From an uncultured Pelagibacteraceae bacterium (lineage in GTDB: Bacteria > Pseudomonadota > Alphaproteobacteria > Pelagibacterales > Pelagibacteraceae), in the NCBI GenBank assembly GCA_902635515.1, contig CACPOD010000001.1, positions 1 to 64,000 on the forward strand: a stretch of 64,000 nucleotides of DNA, written 5' to 3'. Made by a program: the position numbers and the translations under genes. The notes below the pieces were generated by a model, which saw only the letters and a program-made list of their open reading frames with translations, was not told the DNA's origin and made no database searches. Positions 1 through 8,719 of the stretch are shown piece after piece (within the stretch, counting starts at the first letter, position 1; each line of letters opens with the position of its first letter).

Positions 1-29
1 GAAATAAATAAAAATATTAAATAATAATC

Positions 30-477
30 ATGATTAAACTATCAAAAAAAGACATAATAAACCTATTACCCCATAGAGAACCGATGTTATTGATAGACGA
101 ATTATATGATATAAAAAAAATTACATTCAGCTACAGCATTGGTAAATGTTAAAAAAAACAGTTTTTTTGTCCAAGGTCATTTTCCAGACCAGCCAGTAAT
201 GCCTGGTGTATTAATTGTTGAGTCATTTGGACAAGCTGCTGCTGCACTTACAGCTCATGGCTTGGATAAATCAACATATGAAGATAAATTAGTTTTTTTA
301 ATGGGTGTTGAAAAAGCAAGATTTAGAAATCCTGTTATACCTAATTGTAAACTTGAACTTAAAATTGAAGCTATCAGATCTCATGGTAGAGTTTGGAAAT
401 ATAAAGGTGAAGCTTTTGTTGAAGGAAAAAAGATGGCAGATGCTGTATGGTCAGCAACTATTGTAGATAAGAAATAA
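30..477 (+). CDS. fabZ: FabZ, 3-hydroxyacyl-ACP dehydratase, split by a +1 frameshift
   Basis: FabZ dehydrates 3-hydroxyacyl-ACP in type II fatty acid synthesis in the cytosol. An ATG at 30 opens a frame whose protein contains the family N-terminal motif LLPHREPMLLIDEL, but this frame stops at 150-152. The rest of the protein lies in another frame and carries GHFPDQPVMPG. Removing one A from the A8 run at 113-120 joins the two into an uninterrupted protein of about 148 residues, the normal family length, with catalytic His about 50 and Glu about 64. The downstream half alone could only start at a TTG at 139 and would lack the N-terminal strand and helix. The gene sits directly before lpxD. 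FabZ is normally essential, so a homopolymer sequencing error or polymerase slippage on A8 is more likely than true loss. Confidence 0.9.
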
Positions 478-528
478 ATAGCAATAAATCTTGATAACTT
501 ATTTTTAAATGCTTTGTTAAAAGTATTT

Positions 529-1509
529 ATGTTTAATCCATTCTTTAAAAATTATGGTCCAATATCTATTTTAGAAATTATAAAAATTTTAAATATAAAA
601 GTTGATAAACTAAACTCAAATCAAGAAATTACAGATATAAAAGATTTATATACTGCAAATACTTCAGATATTACTTTTTTTCATTCTAAAAAATATAAAG
701 AAATTGCTAAAGATACCAAAGCATCTTTCTGTATAACTACCGAAACTTTGAAAGATGATCTGCCTAAAAATTGTAAGCCATTAATTGTAGAAAATGTTTT
801 AGTTTCAGTATCTAATTTAACTTCCAAGTTTTATCCTGAATCTATAAATGATGATTTTGATGAAACTGTAATTTCTATTTCAGAAACTGAATTTAAAGAT
901 AAAGTTAAATTTGGTAAAAATGTTTTAATTGGGGATAATGTATCTTTAGGATCGAATTGCTATATAGGTCACAACTCCATAATTGAAAAAAATGTAAATA
1001 TTGGAAATAATTGCTCTATTGGATCAAACACAATTATTAGAAATACAATAATTAAAAAAAATGTAAGAATTTTAGACGGATGTGTTATTGGAAAACATGG
1101 ATTTGGATTTTTCCCTGTGAAAAATAAAAATTTAAGATATCCACATATAGGTATTGTTATAATTGAAGATAATTGTGAGATAGGGTGTGGAGCTACAATT
1201 GATAGAGGCTCTATGTCAAATACAATAATTGGAAAAAATACTTATTTAGATAATCAGATTCATATAGCTCACAATGTTAAAATTGGTGAAAATTCAATCA
1301 TAGCTGGACAAGTTGGTATAGCGGGTAGCTCTGTAATTGGAAACAATGTTAAAATTGGTGGACAAGCTGGAATTTCAGGACATCTTAAAATTGGAAACAA
1401 TGTTGAAATAGGAGGTGGTTCTGGTGTTATCAAAAGTATTCCTGACAATACAAAAGTAATGGGTTACCCAGCAAAAAATATTAAAGAATTTTTAAGAGAA
1501 AACAAATGA
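529..1509 (+). CDS. lpxD: LpxD, UDP-3-O-acylglucosamine N-acyltransferase
   Basis: LpxD adds the second hydroxyacyl chain, as an amide, to UDP-3-O-acyl-glucosamine in lipid A synthesis. The protein has an N-terminal uridine-binding domain (about residues 1-100) and then a run of hexapeptide repeats such as IGDNVS and IGHNSI that form a left-handed beta helix. His about 248 in QIHIAHNV is the expected catalytic base. I chose the ATG at 529 over an upstream in-frame TTG at 514; this gives 326 residues, slightly short for the family. It overlaps lpxA by 4 bp. In many relatives lpxD precedes fabZ, but here the order is reversed. Confidence 0.95.
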   Translation: MFNPFFKNYGPISILEIIKILNIKVDKLNSNQEITDIKDLYTANTSDITFFHSKKYKEIAKDTKASFCITTETLKDDLPKNCKPLIVENVLVSVSNLTSKFYPESINDDFDETVISISETEFKDKVKFGKNVLIGDNVSLGSNCYIGHNSIIEKNVNIGNNCSIGSNTIIRNTIIKKNVRILDGCVIGKHGFGFFPVKNKNLRYPHIGIVIIEDNCEIGCGATIDRGSMSNTIIGKNTYLDNQIHIAHNVKIGENSIIAGQVGIAGSSVIGNNVKIGGQAGISGHLKIGNNVEIGGGSGVIKSIPDNTKVMGYPAKNIKEFLRENK

Positions 1510-2288
1510 TTCATAAAACAGCAATTATAGACTCGAAAGCTAAAATTTCAGAAAATGTTAAAATTGGTCCTTATTCGGTCATAGGCCCAGATGTTGAAAT
1601 AGGTGAAGGTACAATTGTTCAGTCACACGTTAATATTACAGGACATACAATAATTGGAAAAAACAATATTATTTATCCATTCGCTTCAATTGGAAATGAT
1701 CCTCAGGATTTAAAATTTCAGGGCGAAAAAACAAGATTAGAGATTGGAGATAATAATAAAATTAGAGAGTATGTAACGATTAATCCAGGAACTAAAGGAG
1801 GTGGTGGATTAACAAAAGTTAAAAGTAATTGTTTATTTATGGTTTCTGCACACATTGCACATGATTGTTTTGTTGGTGATAATGTTATTTTAGCAAACAA
1901 TGTACCTTTAGGAGGTCATGCACATATAGGCGATAATGCAATTATTGGGGGTAATTCAGCTGTACAACAATTTACAAGAGTAGGTAAATCGGCAATGATT
2001 GGTGGTATGTGTGGTGTAGTTAGAGATATAATTCCTTATGGTATTGCACATGGAAACAGAAGTATTTTACAAGGATTGAATTTAATAGGTTTAAGAAGAA
2101 AAAATATTCCAAATAAAGAAATAATGACTCTAAGTGATGCTTATAAAGAAATTTTTAAGAACGAAAATTTAACAGAAAATTTAAGTAATTTATCAAATAA
2201 ATTTAAGAATAATGAATTAGTTGCAGAAGTTATTGAATTTATAGAAATGGATAAGAAAAGACCAATTTGTACTCCATTTTCAAAGTAA
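1506..2288 (+). CDS. lpxA: LpxA, UDP-N-acetylglucosamine O-acyltransferase
   Basis: LpxA catalyses the first committed step of lipid A synthesis, moving a 3-hydroxyacyl chain from ACP to the 3-OH of UDP-GlcNAc. The 260-residue protein is almost entirely hexapeptide repeats (IGPYSVIGPDVEIG and similar) followed by a C-terminal helical part, as in the family. The motif AHIAHDC holds the catalytic histidine (H119, equivalent to H125 of the E. coli enzyme). The motif GGHAHIGDNAIIGG is also typical. The ATG overlaps the lpxD stop (ATGA) and the stop is followed one base later by lpxI, so these genes are probably co-translated in one operon. Confidence 0.96.
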   Translation: MIHKTAIIDSKAKISENVKIGPYSVIGPDVEIGEGTIVQSHVNITGHTIIGKNNIIYPFASIGNDPQDLKFQGEKTRLEIGDNNKIREYVTINPGTKGGGGLTKVKSNCLFMVSAHIAHDCFVGDNVILANNVPLGGHAHIGDNAIIGGNSAVQQFTRVGKSAMIGGMCGVVRDIIPYGIAHGNRSILQGLNLIGLRRKNIPNKEIMTLSDAYKEIFKNENLTENLSNLSNKFKNNELVAEVIEFIEMDKKRPICTPFSK

Positions 2289-2289
2289 A

Positions 2290-3075
2290 ATGATAGGTTT
2301 ATTTTTAGGTGATACTGATTTTTCAGAAATAGTTCTTAGCAAAATAAAAAAAATAAATAAAAAATATTTTATAATTGATTTTTCAAAAAAAAATAAATTT
2401 CAAAAAGATAAAAACTCTTTTAGAATTAGTATTGGGAAATTTGGCTCAATTATTAATTTAATTAAACAAAAAAAATGTAAAAAAGTTTTATTTGCAGGTA
2501 AAATATCAAAACCAAATTTTTCTTCTTTAAGGTTAGATTTAAAAGGAATTTATTATATGCCAAGTGTAATAAGAGCAGCTAAAATAGGTGATGCTGCTAT
2601 AATTAAATCAATTATAAAAATTTTAAACAATGAAGGCATTAAAGTTATAAGCTCAATATTTTTTAATCCAGAATTATCTTTAAAGAAAGGAAATTACAGT
2701 AAATTTAAACCAAATAAGCTGGATATAATTTCAATAAAAAAAGGTCAAGCTTATTTTAACAAAACTAAAAGTTTAGACCACGTTCAAGCTTTAGTTGTTA
2801 AAGAAGGTAAAATTTTAGCCAAAGAGGGAAGACAAGGGACAAAAAAAATGTTGTCTAAATTAAAAAAAAAATCAGATGGAATTTTAATGAAACTCCCAAA
2901 AAAGAAACAAGATTTAAGAATGGACTTACCAACAATTGGTTTACAAACTTTTAAAGATATTAAAAAATATGGATTACGAGGTGTCGTTTTACAATCTAAA
3001 AAGAATATTTTTCTAGATAAAGCTGAATGCATTAAATTTGCTAATAAAAACAAGATATTTATTAATATTATATGA
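2290..3075 (+). CDS. lpxI: LpxI, UDP-2,3-diacylglucosamine pyrophosphatase
   Basis: LpxI (DUF1009 family) hydrolyses UDP-2,3-diacylglucosamine to lipid X and replaces LpxH in alphaproteobacteria. The 261-residue protein has the family start IGLFLGDTDF, the middle segment IGDAAIIKSI, and the C-terminal region with KEGKILAKEGRQGT and DLPTIGLQT, typical of the catalytic domain. Its position between lpxA and lpxB is the standard alphaproteobacterial arrangement and supports the call. It overlaps lpxB by 4 bp. The protein is very lysine-rich, which follows from the AT-rich base composition. Confidence 0.92.
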   Translation: MIGLFLGDTDFSEIVLSKIKKINKKYFIIDFSKKNKFQKDKNSFRISIGKFGSIINLIKQKKCKKVLFAGKISKPNFSSLRLDLKGIYYMPSVIRAAKIGDAAIIKSIIKILNNEGIKVISSIFFNPELSLKKGNYSKFKPNKLDIISIKKGQAYFNKTKSLDHVQALVVKEGKILAKEGRQGTKKMLSKLKKKSDGILMKLPKKKQDLRMDLPTIGLQTFKDIKKYGLRGVVLQSKKNIFLDKAECIKFANKNKIFINII

Positions 3076-4205
3076 AAAAAATATTCATACTAACAGGTGA
3101 ACCTTCTGGAGATAAATTAGCTTCAGCAGTTATTTCTAAGTTAATATCTCAAAATTCTGATATTGAATATTTATCTGTTGGTGGAAATCATTTAAAAAAA
3201 TTAGGAATAAATTCTATTTTTAATTTAAATGAAATAACCTATCTAGGTTTTACGAGTATTTTGTTTAACATATTTAAAATTAGAAATAAAATTAACCATA
3301 CTGTTAATGAAATAATAAAATTTAACCCTGATATATTGTTTTCTGTTGATAGCCCTGATTTTACTATGAGAGTTGCTGAGAGAGTTAAAAAAATTAATAG
3401 TAATATCAAAACAATTCACTATGTGGCTCCTCAAGTCTGGATATGGAGAAAAAATAGAGTAAAAAAAATTAAAAAATTTATTGATCATATTCTTTTATTA
3501 TTTAATTTTGAAAAAAAATACTTCGATGAAGAAAATATTAAAAATACTTTCGTAGGACATCCATTAATTGAGAATAACGATGTTAATAAAAAAATTATTG
3601 AAAATATAATTCCTAAAGATAAAAAAATTATATCAATTTTTCCTGGAAGTAGAAAATCCGAAACAGATGCATTATTAAATATTTTAATTGATTTTATAAA
3701 GCTTATGAACAAAAGACATAATGATTTTTACTTTTACTTTCATGTGACTGATGAAAATAAAAATTTAATCCTGTCAGAAATTAAAAAATTTAATATCGAA
3801 AATGTAGATGTTGTTTCGGATGAAAGTATTAAATCTAAAATTTTATCTAATTCTGTTTTTGCTGTATCTAAATCAGGTACAGTTTCATTACAAATATCTA
3901 GCTCAAATATACCGTCTATAATTATTTATAAACTCAGTTTTATAAATTTTATGATTTTTAAAATGTTAGTTAATGTTAAATTTGCAAACATAATTAATAT
4001 AATCAATAATAGAGAAGTTATTCCAGAATTGTTACAAAATGAATGCAATGCAGATGAAATCTATAAATCTGTAATTTATCTTTTAAAAAACCCTGACCTT
4101 ATAAAAAAACAATTACTTGATTGTTCAAAAACATTAGATGGAATTAGATCTAAAACTTCTTCTTCTGAAGAGGCTTGTTTAGTTTTAAGAAATTATCTTA
4201 GTTAG
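3072..4205 (+). CDS. lpxB: LpxB, lipid A disaccharide synthase
   Basis: LpxB joins UDP-2,3-diacylglucosamine and lipid X to make the tetra-acyl disaccharide 1-phosphate; it is a membrane-associated GT19 glycosyltransferase. The 377-residue protein begins with FILTGEPSGDKLA and continues with the family motifs SVDSPDF, HYVAPQVWIWR, FVGHPL and FPGSRKSE. The C-terminal half contains KSGTVSLQ, the donor-binding segment. It is the last gene of the lpx run. Its final 21 bases overlap the 3' end of the convergent gltX, so no intergenic terminator separates them. Confidence 0.95.
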   Translation: MKKIFILTGEPSGDKLASAVISKLISQNSDIEYLSVGGNHLKKLGINSIFNLNEITYLGFTSILFNIFKIRNKINHTVNEIIKFNPDILFSVDSPDFTMRVAERVKKINSNIKTIHYVAPQVWIWRKNRVKKIKKFIDHILLLFNFEKKYFDEENIKNTFVGHPLIENNDVNKKIIENIIPKDKKIISIFPGSRKSETDALLNILIDFIKLMNKRHNDFYFYFHVTDENKNLILSEIKKFNIENVDVVSDESIKSKILSNSVFAVSKSGTVSLQISSSNIPSIIIYKLSFINFMIFKMLVNVKFANIINIINNREVIPELLQNECNADEIYKSVIYLLKNPDLIKKQLLDCSKTLDGIRSKTSSSEEACLVLRNYLS

Positions 4206-5582
4206 TCTTTTTAAAACTTCTTCTTTTCCAAGAGCCATAATTATATCATATAAACCTGGACCAAATTTTGATCCTGTTAAAGCAATCCGTACAGGCTGAC
4301 CAACTCCTTTAAAATTTGTATCATTTGTCTTAATCAAATTGTTTACTACAGGCTCTAAACTCTCTTTATTTATATTAGATATAGTCGATAATTCTTTGAT
4401 TAATTCTGAAATAATTTTTTTAGCTTTATCATCTATTAATTTAATATCATCTTCATTAAAGTTAACTTGATCATTGATGATAAATTTTGCATTATTATAA
4501 ATGTCTTCTAAAGTTTTAGCCTTATTTTTTAAAAATGATAATGAGGATTTAACTTTTGATTCTTTATTATCTTGAATCTCTTTTTTATAAATTTTACAAT
4601 ATTCAACTAAACATTCATAAAGATCTTTCTCATTTATTGTTTTTATATAATGCTCATTCATTGAAAATATTCTGCTCATATCTAGTTTTGACGGAGATTT
4701 TCCAATACCTTCTAAATTAAAATGTTCAATACTCTCTTCTAGAGTAAATATTTCTTTATCTTTATATGACCATCCTAGTCTAAGCAAATAATTTCTTAAT
4801 GCATCAGGCATTATACCTATTTTTGAGTAATCATCCAAAGTTGAGGCATTATCTCTTTTTGAAAGCTTTTTACCTTCAATAGTATGAATTAATGGAATAT
4901 GTGCAAATTCAGGAACATCCCAACCCATTGCTTGGTATATTTGTATTTGTTTAAAAGTATTTATCTTATGATCATCTCCTCTAATTATATGAGTCATTCC
5001 CATTTGATGATCATCAACAGTCGCAGACAAGTTATAAGTTGGTGTTCCATCATTTCTTAAAATTATAAAATCTTCTATTGTATTATTTTCAATTTCAACA
5101 TCTCCTTGAACTAAATCTTTAAGTTTAGAATTTCCTTCTATTTTACTTTTAAATCTAATTACAGGTTTAATACCTTTAGGAGCATCTTTTTCACCTGCAT
5201 CTCTCCATTTTCTATTATAAATATATGGCATCTTTTTTTGCCTAGCTCTTTTTTTTTGTTCCTCTATCTCTTCAGCAGAGCAGTAGCATTTATATGCATT
5301 ACCTTTTTTTAATAATTCATTAGCAATTTTAATATGATCATCTATTTTTTGTGATTGTATATACTCATCACCATCATGTTTAATCCCTATCCACTCTAAT
5401 GATTTAATAATTTGTATTTTGTGTTCTTCTTTTGATCTTTCTTTATCAGTATCTTCAATTCTTAAATGAAAAGTTCCTTTTTGATTTTTAGAGAACAACC
5501 AATTAAATAAGGCTGTTCTTACCCCTCCAATATGAAGTGCTCCAGTAGGGGATGGAGCAAAACGTGTTGCTACTTTTGACAT
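4185..5582 (-). CDS. gltX: GltX, glutamyl-tRNA synthetase
   Basis: This class I synthetase charges tRNA-Glu and, in organisms lacking GlnRS, also tRNA-Gln for later amidation. The N-terminus has RFAPSPTGALHIGG (HIGH motif) and the KMSKS-type loop reads KLSKRDNAST. A CYCS motif near residue 107 and the anticodon-binding helical C-terminus follow. The ATG at 5582 is preferred to an immediately upstream TTG at 5585; the protein is 465 residues, the usual length. It lies 22 bp downstream of lexA on the same strand and so may share its transcript, placing a tRNA synthetase downstream of SOS-regulated promoters. Confidence 0.96.
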   Translation of the reverse strand: MSKVATRFAPSPTGALHIGGVRTALFNWLFSKNQKGTFHLRIEDTDKERSKEEHKIQIIKSLEWIGIKHDGDEYIQSQKIDDHIKIANELLKKGNAYKCYCSAEEIEEQKKRARQKKMPYIYNRKWRDAGEKDAPKGIKPVIRFKSKIEGNSKLKDLVQGDVEIENNTIEDFIILRNDGTPTYNLSATVDDHQMGMTHIIRGDDHKINTFKQIQIYQAMGWDVPEFAHIPLIHTIEGKKLSKRDNASTLDDYSKIGIMPDALRNYLLRLGWSYKDKEIFTLEESIEHFNLEGIGKSPSKLDMSRIFSMNEHYIKTINEKDLYECLVEYCKIYKKEIQDNKESKVKSSLSFLKNKAKTLEDIYNNAKFIINDQVNFNEDDIKLIDDKAKKIISELIKELSTISNINKESLEPVVNNLIKTNDTNFKGVGQPVRIALTGSKFGPGLYDIIMALGKEEVLKRLTKIIS

Positions 5583-5604
5583 CAATGTTGTTTAGACTAT
5601 TTTT

Positions 5605-6282
5605 TTAGAAGTTTCTATATAAAGATACCAAAACACCTTGAACTTTTACTCTATCTGGTCCAAAAATCTTAGTTTCGTAGTTTCTATTAGCGCTTTCAAG
5701 TGCTACAACTTTACCTTTTTTTCGAATTCTTTTTAGCATTGCTTCATGCTCATCAATTAAAGCTACAACAATTTTGCCATTATCGGCAGTGTCGGTTCTT
5801 TTTATAATAACTGTATCACCTTCATGAATACCCGCATCTATCATTGAGTCTCCTTGAACTTTTAATCCGAAGTAATCTCCATTTTTTTCTAAATTATTAG
5901 GCAGTGGAATTCTAGAAACTTCATTTTGTATAGCCTCGACAGGTGTTCCTGCAGCAATTTTTCCAAGAACAGGAACTTCAATTTCATCAGAACTAGTTTG
6001 CTCTTCATCTAACCCACCTTTAATTACACTTGGTGAAAAGCTATTATAAATATCATTTGCAGAAGCTGTTTCTGGTAATTTAATTACCTCTAAAGCTCTT
6101 GCTTTGTGAGCTAATCTTTTTATAAAACCTCTTTCTTCTAAAGCACTAATTAATCTGTGAATTCCTGATTTAGATTTTAAATTAAGAGATTGTTTCATCT
6201 CCTCATAAGAAGGAGATACGCCTGAACTTCTCAACTTCTTGTTGATAAATAAAAGCAGGTTTTTTTGTTTTTTTGTTAGCAT
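5605..6282 (-). CDS. lexA: LexA, SOS response repressor
   Basis: LexA represses DNA damage genes and cleaves itself when RecA filaments form. Residues 1-70 form the winged helix DNA-binding domain (SYEEMKQSLNLKSKSGIHRLI). The self-cleavage bond is A111-G112 in KIAAGTP, and the catalytic pair is S146 (QGDSMIDAG) and K184 (AMLKRI). The length of 225 residues is normal for alphaproteobacteria. It follows trpC after an 89-bp gap holding two GTTC-type SOS boxes, so it probably has its own autoregulated promoter in addition to readthrough from the trp genes. gltX follows. Confidence 0.97.
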   Translation of the reverse strand: MLTKKQKNLLLFINKKLRSSGVSPSYEEMKQSLNLKSKSGIHRLISALEERGFIKRLAHKARALEVIKLPETASANDIYNSFSPSVIKGGLDEEQTSSDEIEVPVLGKIAAGTPVEAIQNEVSRIPLPNNLEKNGDYFGLKVQGDSMIDAGIHEGDTVIIKRTDTADNGKIVVALIDEHEAMLKRIRKKGKVVALESANRNYETKIFGPDRVKVQGVLVSLYRNF

Positions 6283-6284
6283 AA

Positions 6285-6321
6285 GAACAAATATCGTACA
6301 AATAATGTTCTATAAAAGTTC
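6285..6321 (-). promoter_or_regulatory. Two alphaproteobacterial SOS (LexA) boxes before lexA
   Basis: The alphaproteobacterial LexA operator is GTTC-N7-GTTC. An exact match lies at 6307-6321 on the plus strand (GTTC, TATAAAA, GTTC). A second near match, GTAC-N7-GTTC read on the minus strand, lies at 6285-6299, only a few bases from the lexA ATG. Together they support autoregulation of lexA. The two sites are in opposite orientations and separated by 7 bp. The first match is visible directly; the function is inferred from the family. Confidence 0.8.
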
Positions 6322-6371
6322 TTTTAAATTAACAATACTAAAAAAAACTAGCAAAATAGGGCTTTATTTGA

Positions 6372-7163
6372 CTATAAAACTGAAAATATAGAATTTTTAT
6401 CTAAGTTTTTCAAAAGTGATTCACCAATTAAAAAAGTGTTAATTGATGTTTTGTTATTAAGCTCTAATAGCTCATTTTTATTTTTAATTCCACTTTCAGA
6501 TATTAAAGGACCTTTGTGACTTTTTACAACATCATAAATATCATAAGTTGTATTTATATCAGTTTTAAGCGTTTTCAAATTTCTATTGTTTATTCCTATT
6601 AATGCATTTTTAAAATTTAAAGCTTTTTTTGCTTCTTCTACTGTATGAACTTCAACGATAACAGACATATTATATTTCATAGCTTCATCATATAATTCAG
6701 AAGCAAGATTATCAGAAACCCCAGCCAAAATAATTAAAATAGCATCTGCGCCATAACTTTTTGCTAAAGGTATTTGAAATTTATCGATAAAAAAATCTTT
6801 ACACAATATAGGTAAATTTATCTTATCTTTTATTTTGCTAATATGAATTAAATTTCCTAAAAAATAATCTTCTTCAGTTAAAACTGAAAGACAAGTAGCT
6901 TTATTATTTAAATAAATTCGAGCAATATCTACTGGATTATAATCTTCAATTATTATACCAGCTGAAGGACTTGCTTTTTTAATTTCAGCAATAATTGAAG
7001 TTTTATTATTTTTTATATTATTTTCTATTTTCTCTTTGAAATTAATATAGCTGTTGTTTTTATTAATTAATTCATCCAAAGTTTTAAGATTTAAGGATTT
7101 TTTTAATTTATCAACTTTTTCAATTTTTTTTTGAATGATATTTTGAAGTATATTTTCAGACAT
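6372..7163 (-). CDS. trpC: TrpC, indole-3-glycerol phosphate synthase
   Basis: TrpC closes the indole ring of 1-(2-carboxyphenylamino)-deoxyribulose phosphate in tryptophan synthesis. The 263-residue TIM barrel shows the family motifs IAEIKKASPSAG (catalytic Lys), LSVLTEEDYF, LCKDFFID, GADAILII, VEVH, IGINNRNL and LISESGI. It is monofunctional, with no fused TrpF. It overlaps trpD by 8 bp, so the two are translationally linked. trpF, trpA and trpB are not in the window. Confidence 0.96.
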   Translation of the reverse strand: MSENILQNIIQKKIEKVDKLKKSLNLKTLDELINKNNSYINFKEKIENNIKNNKTSIIAEIKKASPSAGIIIEDYNPVDIARIYLNNKATCLSVLTEEDYFLGNLIHISKIKDKINLPILCKDFFIDKFQIPLAKSYGADAILIILAGVSDNLASELYDEAMKYNMSVIVEVHTVEEAKKALNFKNALIGINNRNLKTLKTDINTTYDIYDVVKSHKGPLISESGIKNKNELLELNNKTSINTFLIGESLLKNLDKNSIFSVL

Positions 7164-8148
7164 TTTGAATTTTTTCTAGATGTGAAAAAGTTTTCCCAGA
7201 AAGGATAAATTCTCTTGCGTGATTATAGGCATCAGAAAAGTCAGAAAATTTTTCTCCAACAATTAAACCTGCTGCAGCATTTAAACAAACTGCTTTGGAA
7301 AAATCATTATCTTCACCTTTAAATATCTCAATCATCTTATCAGCATTAAATTTTGCATCATCACCTACTAAATTTTTAAAACTATCTGCATTAACCCCTA
7401 AAGCATTTGGGTCTATTTTAATTTCAGAAATTTGACCATCTTTTAATTGAACAACATTAGTGTTTGCATATGGAGATATTTCGTCTAATCCATCTTCACT
7501 ATTTACTATCCAGGCAAATTTTAAATTTAAGTTTTTAAGTCCTTCTGCGAAAATTTTTAATAATTTTTTATCAAAAACACCTACAACTTGTCTCTCTACA
7601 AGAGCTGGATTACTTAATGGACCAATCATATTAAAAATAGTTCTTTTTCCAATTTTTTTTCTTACAGGTCCTACAAATCTCATTGCACTATGATAATTAG
7701 GTGCAAACATAAAACCAAAATTATTGGTATTAATTTCTTTTTCAATATCCTCAGGCTCTAAATCAATTTTAATTTTAAGAGCTTCCAAAACATCACCAGA
7801 ACCACATTTTGAAGAAACAGCTTTATTGCCATGTTTAGCAACTTTTGTACCCATGCTAGCTAAAAGTAGGGCAGAAGCAGTTGAAATGTTAAGGGAATTC
7901 ATGCCATCACCGCCAGTACCACAAGTGTCAATACAATCTCTTACATTTACTCTTTTTGACTTTTCTCTAAGAACAAAAACTCCACCCGCTATTTCATCTG
8001 AAACTTCACCTTTTTCAGATAGCAAAGTTAAAAAGTTAAAAATTTCATCATCACTGGCTTTTCCAGTCATTAATATTTCAAAAGCAGTTTTACTTTCTTC
8101 AAAAGTTAAATCTTGTTTATTTTTAATCTTTTCTAAAATTTGTTTCAT
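7156..8148 (-). CDS. trpD: TrpD, anthranilate phosphoribosyltransferase
   Basis: TrpD transfers phosphoribose from PRPP to anthranilate. The 330-residue protein carries the glycine-rich PRPP and metal site DTCGTGGDG, followed by NISTASALL, the KHGNKAVSSKCGSGD segment, and FMFAPNYHSAM, all hallmarks of the family. The later motif GRRTIFN-like reads GKRTIFNMIGPLSNPA. It lies between trpG (4-bp gap) and trpC (8-bp overlap), giving the order trpE-trpG-trpD-trpC on the minus strand. Confidence 0.97.
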   Translation of the reverse strand: MKQILEKIKNKQDLTFEESKTAFEILMTGKASDDEIFNFLTLLSEKGEVSDEIAGGVFVLREKSKRVNVRDCIDTCGTGGDGMNSLNISTASALLLASMGTKVAKHGNKAVSSKCGSGDVLEALKIKIDLEPEDIEKEINTNNFGFMFAPNYHSAMRFVGPVRKKIGKRTIFNMIGPLSNPALVERQVVGVFDKKLLKIFAEGLKNLNLKFAWIVNSEDGLDEISPYANTNVVQLKDGQISEIKIDPNALGVNADSFKNLVGDDAKFNADKMIEIFKGEDNDFSKAVCLNAAAGLIVGEKFSDFSDAYNHAREFILSGKTFSHLEKIQNV

Positions 8149-8152
8149 AAAT

Positions 8153-8719
8153 TTAATTGTTAATAAAGTTTTTAAGAATTTTCATTCCAAACTTAGTTTT
8201 AATACTTTCAGGATGGAATTGTACACCATGAATATTAAATTTTTTATGTTGAACACCCATTATAATCCCATCTTCTGTCTCTGCTGTAATCTCTAGCTCT
8301 TTTGATAACGTTTTTTTATCAATTACCAAACTATGGTATCTGGTAGCTTCAAATGTATTTGGGAGGTTTTTTAAAATACCGATTTTTTTAGATTTGATTT
8401 TACTTGTTTTACCGTGCATTAACTTTCTTGCTTGAACAATTTTTGATCCAAAAACTTGTCCGATTATCTGATGACCTAAACATACTCCTAAAAAAGGTAA
8501 TTCTTTATATAATGATTCCAATATTTTAATACAATTGCCAGATTGATTTGGGTTGCCTGGTCCTGGTGAAATAACAATTTTATCATATTTCTTTTTAATG
8601 ATTTCTTTAGAATTAATTTTATCATTTCTAACTACATCAACTTTAACATTTAATGAGGAGATATAGTGATACAAATTAAAAGTAAAACTATCGTAATTAT
8701 CTATTAACAATACCTTCAT
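8153..8719 (-). CDS. trpG: TrpG, anthranilate synthase glutaminase subunit
   Basis: TrpG supplies ammonia from glutamine to TrpE. The 188-residue class I glutamine amidotransferase has the oxyanion motif SPGPGNP, the nucleophile C80 in LGVCLGHQ, and H169 and E171 in VQFHPES. The start overlaps the trpE stop by one base. Its position fixes the call as the anthranilate subunit, although in many bacteria the same protein also serves para-aminobenzoate synthesis; no pabB is visible here. Confidence 0.95.
   Translation of the reverse strand: MKVLLIDNYDSFTFNLYHYISSLNVKVDVVRNDKINSKEIIKKKYDKIVISPGPGNPNQSGNCIKILESLYKELPFLGVCLGHQIIGQVFGSKIVQARKLMHGKTSKIKSKKIGILKNLPNTFEATRYHSLVIDKKTLSKELEITAETEDGIIMGVQHKKFNIHGVQFHPESIKTKFGMKILKNFINN

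Noticed and set aside
7724-8296. 190-codon plus-strand open frame opposite trpD and trpG
   Set aside because: trpD and trpG on the other strand have complete family motifs; this frame has no recognisable domain and is a shadow.
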